Positions 34,425 through 39,659 of a stretch of 39,659 nucleotides of DNA are shown here, in pieces. Made by a program: the position numbers and the translations under genes. Below the pieces are notes generated by a model that worked only from the letters and a program-made list of their open reading frames with translations, was not told the DNA's origin and did not search any database. The first letter of the stretch is position 1. The number at the start of each line of letters is the position of its first letter. The stretch is from contig DJHK01000017.1 of assembly GCA_002433065.1 (NCBI GenBank), positions 1 to 39,659 on the forward strand, read 5' to 3'. Source of the DNA: Chloroflexi bacterium UBA6622 (GTDB taxonomy: Bacteria > Chloroflexota > UBA11872).

Positions 34425-35180
34425 ATGGCCACCGGTCCTACCTCGTTCCACCTCTGGCAACTCAGTCATATCGACACAGCACGAATTTACAGCGCACTGG
34501 ATGTCGGCTGTGGGGCGGGTAATCTGACACACGCCCTCCGAGCGCTAATGCCATCCAGCGCTCTTATTACCGCGCTCGATGTGCAACGAACCTCGGCCGT
34601 CGCGACCTACAAACGATTGGCTGTCGACGTCATAGTGGCGAACATGGAATCACTCCCAGTCGCTTCCACCCAATACGAGCTTGTAACCGCAGGACACGTT
34701 CTCCCATCGGCCACTAACATCAGGATCGCCATCACCGAAATGCATCGAGTGCTCGCCGAGGGGGGCTTGCTTATGGCTAGCGCCGACAGCAAAACATCAG
34801 GTCTCCGCCTGCTCGAATGGCACGCTGAAGCCTGTCGACGGGCCGGACACACGATGCAAGCATCTCGGGCTCTGGGCCCCTCCCTGCGCGACCAGTTCAC
34901 GCTTGAAAGCGGCCACGTCGAACTTGCCCGGACGTTTTCGAATGTCACGGTGCACACTCGCGATACCGAACTCCATTTTCCCTCCGCGGAGTCACTACTA
35001 GACTTATATGAGCAGGGGCTTCACCTACGCGGTGCCCTACCCACAACAGATCGCGAAAAGATTTCAACCTTGGCTCTCGAGCTCAAACCTCACATGCTGG
35101 ATATTGCGACAAGCCACGCCAACCATGATGGTGGCATACGTATCCCGCGCCGCTCCGGTTGTCTGGTCGCCGAGAAATGA
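34425..35180 (+). CDS. Class I SAM-dependent methyltransferase
   Basis: A 251-residue methyltransferase. The SAM-binding motif I is ALDVGCGAGNLT (24-35), followed by ITALDVQRTSAV, an acidic post-I segment, then ELVTAGHVLPSATN and the motif III-type MHRVLAEGGLLMASADS. The Methyltransf_11 type acts on many small molecules and proteins, so the substrate cannot be predicted. It begins 11 bases after the SirB1-like gene and ends 21 bases before the metallopeptidase lipoprotein gene. No membrane segment. The ATG at 34425 has no strong ribosome-binding site, consistent with coupling. Confidence 0.84.
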   Translation: MATGPTSFHLWQLSHIDTARIYSALDVGCGAGNLTHALRALMPSSALITALDVQRTSAVATYKRLAVDVIVANMESLPVASTQYELVTAGHVLPSATNIRIAITEMHRVLAEGGLLMASADSKTSGLRLLEWHAEACRRAGHTMQASRALGPSLRDQFTLESGHVELARTFSNVTVHTRDTELHFPSAESLLDLYEQGLHLRGALPTTDREKISTLALELKPHMLDIATSHANHDGGIRIPRRSGCLVAEK

Positions 35181-35201
35181 GCTCAGGCAACAGGTGTCTA
35201 A

Positions 35202-36584
35202 ATGACCGTGCGTAATAACACATTACGACTAGCCCGCAGCACCCAATGGTGCGTGCTGATCGCTATCTTCACGATTATTTGGACTGCCTGTGGCACAAGT
35301 GAAGCCCAAGTAAAACAACCGCCAGCACTATCAGAAAGTTCTACCGAAGCTGAGCGAGAGCACGAACTCACGGTCGCCTGTTTGACCGGCGGCGGGATAT
35401 GGAGTCGTGACGGATGTCGAAGACCACCCGAGAACGCTCCGCATGCTCCAGCGGCCCCGACAGCGGCCCCGACAGCGGCCCCGACAGCAGCTCCGACGGC
35501 GGCCCCAACATCCGCCCTGTCGTCAACAAAGCGTCTCAACCCTTCCATCAGCCCCTCGAATGGCTGCGGAGGCATCATCCATCAGGAACCGCACCTGCTT
35601 ACGGAGGAGGATTTCAGTCGCGACGTGATCGACTGCCTCGTCGAAATGACCAAGAGCGATGAGCCAATCCACATCATTCACGGCCCATCACTCGATCCTG
35701 ACATTGTCAGAGAAGTCCGGAAGGCCTGGCAGGTGGGAACCTCGGTGCTTGGGGCCTGGGGGCCACTCGTAGTAACCCTCGTCCAAATGAATGATCCGGA
35801 TGCTGCCACCATTGCGGCGGAGGACTGTGCGAAACGCCGAAGCCTCAAGGCACATGTGCTAGAAGGTCCAAATGCCTGTGAAACGGAGAAAACCGCCTAT
35901 TTCAATACGTTTACCGAATGCTGTGGGGCAACCCACGACCCGCCGGAACCACTTGCACCAATCAGGGCACAATTCATGACATTTGCCTCGGTCGACCAGA
36001 TGTTCAAGGAAGGCAAAGGTGATGTGGCAAAGGTCTTCCTCCACGAATATATACATGTCTTCCAAAACGGAAGCCTCGTACACACACATCAACTACGTCA
36101 CCCTGAAGGAGACGGCGAGGATTCCATTGATAAATATGGATTTGGTCCGGTGTGGATCGAAGAAGCAGCCGCCGAATACTTCGGACAACGATTTGCCACT
36201 GAGCACGGATTTTGGGGGAAGCCCCAGCTACGATCAGCCTTTACAGAAGCTTTACGTGCAGCCAGACGGGTTCGAGCAGAGTGGGGCCTGAGCTTGCGTG
36301 ACGTGGAGACACGCACCGGGCAACGCCTGGTGAACGAAAAATGTGATTGCGGAGGGGCGCTGTACTACGAGACCGGAATCGTCGCGACGTCATGGCTGGT
36401 CAACCGTGTCGGATCTGAAAAAATGCTGCGGTACTACACATTAGTGCCATACAAGACATGGCAAGACGTGTTCAAGGATGTGTTTGGCTTGTCGCTTGAG
36501 GCTTTCTACACCGAATTTGATCAGTGGCTCGACCGCCCCTTCGAGCAACAACTGGAATCCATGATGGAATCCCTGTCCAAATAG
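35202..36584 (+). CDS. Putative zinc-metallopeptidase lipoprotein (HExxH) with Ala-Pro-Thr linker
   Basis: A 460-residue exported protein. A hydrophobic N-terminus ends in IIWTAC, a weak lipobox with Cys 30. Next come a Cys-rich segment (VACLTGGGIWSRDGC) and a linker of repeated PTAA units coded by 12-bp repeats (about 35455-35511). The catalytic part carries HEYIHVFQ (281-288), a textbook HExxH zinc site, and 35 residues later WIEEAAAEYFGQ, a good candidate for the third, Glu ligand of a gluzincin. GIVATSWLVNRVG and a C-terminal TLVPYKTWQDVFKDVFGLSLEAF segment resemble peptidase MA-like domains. The ATG at 35202 has AGGTG upstream. Followed by another lipoprotein gene. Substrate unknown. Confidence 0.75.
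   Translation: MTVRNNTLRLARSTQWCVLIAIFTIIWTACGTSEAQVKQPPALSESSTEAEREHELTVACLTGGGIWSRDGCRRPPENAPHAPAAPTAAPTAAPTAAPTAAPTSALSSTKRLNPSISPSNGCGGIIHQEPHLLTEEDFSRDVIDCLVEMTKSDEPIHIIHGPSLDPDIVREVRKAWQVGTSVLGAWGPLVVTLVQMNDPDAATIAAEDCAKRRSLKAHVLEGPNACETEKTAYFNTFTECCGATHDPPEPLAPIRAQFMTFASVDQMFKEGKGDVAKVFLHEYIHVFQNGSLVHTHQLRHPEGDGEDSIDKYGFGPVWIEEAAAEYFGQRFATEHGFWGKPQLRSAFTEALRAARRVRAEWGLSLRDVETRTGQRLVNEKCDCGGALYYETGIVATSWLVNRVGSEKMLRYYTLVPYKTWQDVFKDVFGLSLEAFYTEFDQWLDRPFEQQLESMMESLSK
35455..35511 (+). repeat. 12-bp tandem repeat coding an Ala-Pro-Thr linker
   Basis: About four to five copies of a CCCCGACAGCGG-like unit, coding PTAA repeats between the lipobox region and the catalytic domain of the metallopeptidase. 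The later copies have diverged. Confidence 0.8.
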
Positions 36585-36790
36585 AGTCCAGACACCGGTA
36601 GGGCCCACTGCTCAAGACAGGCCTCCCTGATCTTATTCAGGCTGGTCCTAGTCTTCTTGTTTGTAGGAACAAGATAGGCACGCAGTTGGACCGCTGCAGA
36701 TTGCTCGACACGGACAAGCGGTTTACGCTACTCCCGAGGTGTCGTGGGTTTTTCCAATAAGTAGATAGGCCACATACACCTAGGAGCGTA
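36585..36790 (+). other. 206-bp spacer with two small stem-loops
   Basis: It contains CCTGA/TCAGG with a 6-base loop (36626-36641) and TCTTGTT/AACAAGA with a 6-base loop (36655-36674). These might end transcription of the metallopeptidase gene weakly, but no T-tract directly follows either stem. AGGAG at 36782-36786 is the ribosome-binding site of the next gene. No clear promoter. Confidence 0.3.
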
Positions 36791-39659
36791 ATGAACGTAT
36801 CTCATGGTCATCGTCGAGTAAGCACGCTTACCTGTGCAATTACGATCGCCGTCGCGCTATTGGTGGGATGCGGATCGGAGGCCGAACCCGAGCCGTCAGC
36901 AACCCCATCGCGAACCGAGGTCGCGGCCGCAGAGGTGCCCAAGTCGCCACCACCAATACCCACACCCACTGCCACCGAAAAAATCGCCCCGACGGCAAAA
37001 ACTCCCACGCAAACAACTGTGACTCCAGCTACCACGGCCGCACCAAAAATCACACCCACGGCCGTGCCAACACCAGAACCAACCCCACTACCGGCGTCTG
37101 AGGCCGATGTCTTAGCAGGCACGATTGAGGTGCAAAGAGGAGGCAATGGCCAGTGGCAGCCAGTCGAGAGTGGGGTCATGCTGTGGCCCGGAGACGCAAT
37201 TCGGACAAGTCCTGACGGCCAAGCCGGACTGTCCTTTGCGGACGGATCAGAGGTTGTTCTGCAGGGCTCTACCACTTTGATGCTCGATCGTTTCTTCTTG
37301 CGCACGCAGGCCGAGCAAGTTATCGAACGGTTCGGAAGAATGGTGCTTTTCGCTGGAAGCTTGGCCTTTAACGTAAAACCCTTCCCTAACGTGCCTTCTC
37401 CCTGGGAATTCGTCACGGGTTCTGAAATTATTGGAATCACTGGAACCTCCGGTGTCATGGCCGTCGGCCAAAAAGACTCCATGGCCGACCTGCCAGAGAA
37501 TGTCCGGAAATTGATTGCGGCTGGCGACGGACAAGCAGCTCTAGCTGCAGCCAAGGCAGCCGGCTTAGAAATTCCCGCTGGCGTCGAAGCGGCCCTCGCC
37601 CGTGGCGATCAAGCGGGAGCTGCCGCGGCTGCAGGAGCCGCCAACCAAAAACTCGAGACGAAACGCGACCTGCCAGCAGGAATGCAAGCAGCGCTGGACT
37701 CCCAAGACTTTGCCGGAGCCGAGGCAATTGCTCGGGCGGCTAACTTTGAGATCCCTGCTGAGTTACAGGCAGCAATAAGCCAAGGACGGTCGGGAAAACA
37801 AGGTGCTCAGGCCGCTGGCGATCGACCTGAAGTCCCAGCAGCAGTGCAGGCTGCTCTTGATGCCGGAGACTTCGAAGCAGTCCAAGCCGCAGTTTCAGCG
37901 ACTGGGTTTACCCCTCCAGCTGATCTTCAAAAGGCTATTGACGACGGTCGTGGCGCAGTAGCGCAAGGTCGCCAGCAGGGACAGGACCAACCTGAGCTCC
38001 CGGCTGCGGTCAAAGCTGCACTTGAAGCTGGCGATCTGAATGGAGCCAAGCAAGCGGCATCGAACGCCGGATTCACACTCCCAGCAGAAATCCAAGCGTC
38101 AATTGAACAAAACGCGTCAGCCCAACGGGCCGCCGGCGTCGCTGCAGAGCCGATGCCGGCAGCAGTCAAAGCAGCTCTAGACGCCGGGGATGTGGCAGCC
38201 GCCCAAAACGCGGCTGCGGCAGCCGGGTACACCATGCCGCCAGATGTGCAAGGAGCTGTTGATAAAGGCTTCGAAGCCCGAAAAGTTATTGACGCTCAGA
38301 TAGAAGATGGCGCTCTTAAGGTTAAGCCCGAGCTACCGGCTGATATTCAAGCGGCTCTAGACTCAGGCAACGTAAGCCTCGCGCGAGATCTCGCCGGGAA
38401 ATCAGGCGCTTCACTTCCACCGAATTTCTCAGAGGCTCTCGACGCAGCGGACAACGCCCGGACCAAGGCAGCAAGCAGTTCGGTCGCTTCCGATACCACG
38501 AGCCACGAATTGACCTTTGCACTTGTTGAAGGTTCGGCGGTGCTTACAGAAATAGTGGCAGCCAAGCCCGGCACAGCCGCCGACGGCAACGCCGAAGATG
38601 CGGCAGCTGGCATTCGAGTGGCTGAAGTTCCAGCCGGTGTCAGCCTTGTACTCCCCACCTTAAAACCCCCCGACAAGCTTGACGCAGTAATCGCAACCAT
38701 CGCTGCTGACGGTCAGGGACAGGATGCAGTAGCTGAAGTCGCCGAAAGTTCCGACGCCGCTGCTTCCGACGGAAAAGCTGCCGACAAATTGAAGGGGATC
38801 GTCGCCCGTGACAGTGACGGAGACGGTGCAGTCGATCAGTTCGCCGTGTCATTTGATCAAAAGAGCAATCAAGCTAGCTCCGGTACAGATGGAGCTGCCG
38901 TCGACGTAGAGAAAGCACCCGCAAACACAGCACCTGGCGAACAGAAACTTCCACCAACCGCCTGGGGAGTGCTAGGCGCTGCAACAGTCGCTGCACAGCA
39001 GGCATTGCCCCCAGCCAACGGCGAACCAACAACCAATACTGATGGCGCTCCGTTGGCTGCCGCTGACGGAGCCCCGACCACGGATGCCGAAGGCGCCCCG
39101 GTAGCCGCAGGTCAATTACTTGAACAGGTGAAGCTCGCCAACATGGTCCGAATGGTGATCTCCGATGAGGGCGCCAGAAAAGAACTAGTCGCATCAGGAA
39201 ACATGGAACGCTCGCTCCAAACAGCGCTAGTCAACATCAGCGAAAAGGACACTTCACGATCCTCCCTAAGCCTAATGGCTCGAGCCGGAGGGTTTCAGGT
39301 TGAGTCCAAGCCATCCACAAGAGACGGTCAGCCAGGTCAGAGTGGTGAAGCGGCCCCACCAGGTAATGAGGTGGCTTTCTCGGTTCCAAAACTTGATATG
39401 GGCACCCCTCCACCGACCGACGCCAAGAATACTGACGAGAAAGGCCCTGGTGCACCTCGTGACATCAAACTGTTCACTGCCCCACTGCCCCCCGCAGAAG
39501 CTGAGGGCCAACCCCCACGTCCAGAAGCTGAGGGCCAACCCCCACGTCCAGAAGCTGAGGGCCAACCCCCACGTCCAGATGGTGAAGGCCAACCCCCACG
39601 TCCAGATGGTGAAGGCCAACCCCCACGTCCAGGTGGCGAGGGCCAACCCCCGCGTCCAG
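36791..39659 (+). CDS. Large FecR-domain repeat lipoprotein (partial, runs off the right edge)
   Basis: At least 956 codons without a stop; the 3' end lies outside the window. ATG at 36791 with AGGAG four bases upstream. The signal peptide ends in a perfect lipobox LLVGC (Cys 27). A Pro/Thr/Ala linker (30-105) leads to a FecR domain (about 106-226: VQRGGNGQWQPVESGVMLWP, ADGSEVVL, then IGITGTSGVMAVG). Six imperfect Ala-rich repeats of 52-61 residues follow, starting at 233, 294, 348, 403, 455 and 515, each with LPAAVQAALDAGD-like cores. DSDGDGAVD (674-682) fits an EF-hand-type calcium loop. From 903 a nine-residue proline-rich unit repeats to the edge. Probably anchored outside the membrane. 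FecR domains occur in signalling and in cell-wall-associated proteins; the function here is unknown. Confidence 0.88.
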   Translation, partial: MNVSHGHRRVSTLTCAITIAVALLVGCGSEAEPEPSATPSRTEVAAAEVPKSPPPIPTPTATEKIAPTAKTPTQTTVTPATTAAPKITPTAVPTPEPTPLPASEADVLAGTIEVQRGGNGQWQPVESGVMLWPGDAIRTSPDGQAGLSFADGSEVVLQGSTTLMLDRFFLRTQAEQVIERFGRMVLFAGSLAFNVKPFPNVPSPWEFVTGSEIIGITGTSGVMAVGQKDSMADLPENVRKLIAAGDGQAALAAAKAAGLEIPAGVEAALARGDQAGAAAAAGAANQKLETKRDLPAGMQAALDSQDFAGAEAIARAANFEIPAELQAAISQGRSGKQGAQAAGDRPEVPAAVQAALDAGDFEAVQAAVSATGFTPPADLQKAIDDGRGAVAQGRQQGQDQPELPAAVKAALEAGDLNGAKQAASNAGFTLPAEIQASIEQNASAQRAAGVAAEPMPAAVKAALDAGDVAAAQNAAAAAGYTMPPDVQGAVDKGFEARKVIDAQIEDGALKVKPELPADIQAALDSGNVSLARDLAGKSGASLPPNFSEALDAADNARTKAASSSVASDTTSHELTFALVEGSAVLTEIVAAKPGTAADGNAEDAAAGIRVAEVPAGVSLVLPTLKPPDKLDAVIATIAADGQGQDAVAEVAESSDAAASDGKAADKLKGIVARDSDGDGAVDQFAVSFDQKSNQASSGTDGAAVDVEKAPANTAPGEQKLPPTAWGVLGAATVAAQQALPPANGEPTTNTDGAPLAAADGAPTTDAEGAPVAAGQLLEQVKLANMVRMVISDEGARKELVASGNMERSLQTALVNISEKDTSRSSLSLMARAGGFQVESKPSTRDGQPGQSGEAAPPGNEVAFSVPKLDMGTPPPTDAKNTDEKGPGAPRDIKLFTAPLPPAEAEGQPPRPEAEGQPPRPEAEGQPPRPDGEGQPPRPDGEGQPPRPGGEGQPPRP
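37487..38458 (+). repeat. Six imperfect 52-61-residue protein repeats
   Basis: Within the FecR lipoprotein. Each copy has a first half like LPAAVKAALEAGD...A..AA..AGF and a second half like LPAEIQAAI..G..A. Spacings are 61, 54, 55, 52 and 60 residues. DNA identity between copies is modest, so the duplication is old. The predicted fold is paired helices, possibly an extended rod or solenoid. Confidence 0.7.
39497..39658 (+). repeat. 27-bp tandem repeat (six units, continuing past the edge)
   Basis: Six in-frame 27-bp units code for EAEGQPPRP, EAEGQPPRP, EAEGQPPRP, DGEGQPPRP, DGEGQPPRP and GGEGQPPRP. Units 1-3 are identical in DNA, as are units 4-5, a sign of recent expansion. The last base of the window begins another unit. 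Confidence 0.95.

Noticed and set aside
36733..36753. CCC...GGG followed by TTTTT as a terminator before the FecR gene
   Set aside because: Only three solid pairs with a bulged stem; too weak to call.
36808..37554. Minus-strand ORF of 248 codons, plus several others opposite the right-hand region
   Set aside because: They lie opposite the FecR lipoprotein, whose signal peptide, FecR domain and repeats are coherent. Their Gly/Val-rich translations are shadows of its Ala/Pro/Thr codons.
39272..39646. Minus-strand ORF with WTWGLA repeats
   Set aside because: It is the reverse complement of the 27-bp proline-rich repeat and has no independent support.
39497..39658. Tandem 27-bp repeats as a CRISPR array
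   Set aside because: The units abut with no spacers and lie in frame inside a coding region.

Overview
The window reads as a chromosomal segment of a bacterium, most likely a Chloroflexota member of the Dehalococcoidia/SAR202 type. This is inferred from three things: the core gene cluster rpsO-pnp-dapB-asd-dapA-udg-rnj-ftsK, a secreted protein carrying the FF...GG-LG-P...FERG module often seen in Chloroflexota, and many Gfo/Idh, SDR, amidohydrolase and MFS genes. No rRNA, tRNA, insertion sequence, phage gene or CRISPR array was found. Coding density is high, with no gene-free stretch longer than 300 bases. GTG and TTG starts are common, and several neighbours overlap by 1-4 bases.

Layout. 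(1) 128-1141, plus: ABC-2 type exporter ATPase. (2) 1169-12502, minus: a long co-directional run with an amidohydrolase, the E2, E1-beta and E1-alpha subunits of a 2-oxoacid dehydrogenase complex (no E3), leucyl-tRNA synthetase, an SDR and a TIM-barrel sugar isomerase with overlapping ends, an MFS transporter and a Gfo/Idh oxidoreductase. (3) 12660-18303, plus, starting divergently: a second Gfo/Idh enzyme, a secreted GH99/GH71-like protein, an MFS transporter overlapping it, and a LacI-type sensor domain lacking its DNA-binding part. (4) 28820 down to 18516, minus: rpsO, pnp, dapB, asd, dapA, uracil-DNA glycosylase, rnj, ftsK, which is ribosomal protein S15, RNA decay, lysine/diaminopimelate synthesis, DNA repair and chromosome translocation. 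(5) 29077-29748, plus: DUF3105 membrane protein, whose 3' end overlaps a large GH106-type alpha-L-rhamnosidase-like gene on the minus strand (29738-33292). (6) 33544 to the right edge, plus: SirB1-like protein, methyltransferase, zinc-metallopeptidase lipoprotein, and a very large FecR-domain lipoprotein that runs off the window.

The most unusual item is that last gene (36791 to the edge, at least 956 codons, no stop). It has a lipobox, a proline/threonine linker, a FecR domain, six imperfect repeats of 52-61 residues, an EF-hand-like loop, and a 27-bp minisatellite coding for a nine-residue proline-rich unit. The second most interesting signal is RNA structure around rpsO-pnp: a 55-nt hairpin with 22 paired positions just before the pnp ribosome-binding site, a further 10-bp inverted repeat upstream of it, and three hairpins ahead of rpsO.

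The carbohydrate genes (GH106-like, GH99-like, two Gfo/Idh, isomerase, SDR, a COG3618-type lactonase candidate, two MFS, sugar-sensor domain) suggest scavenging of sugars, possibly deoxy sugars, feeding a 2-oxoacid dehydrogenase. That link is inference only.
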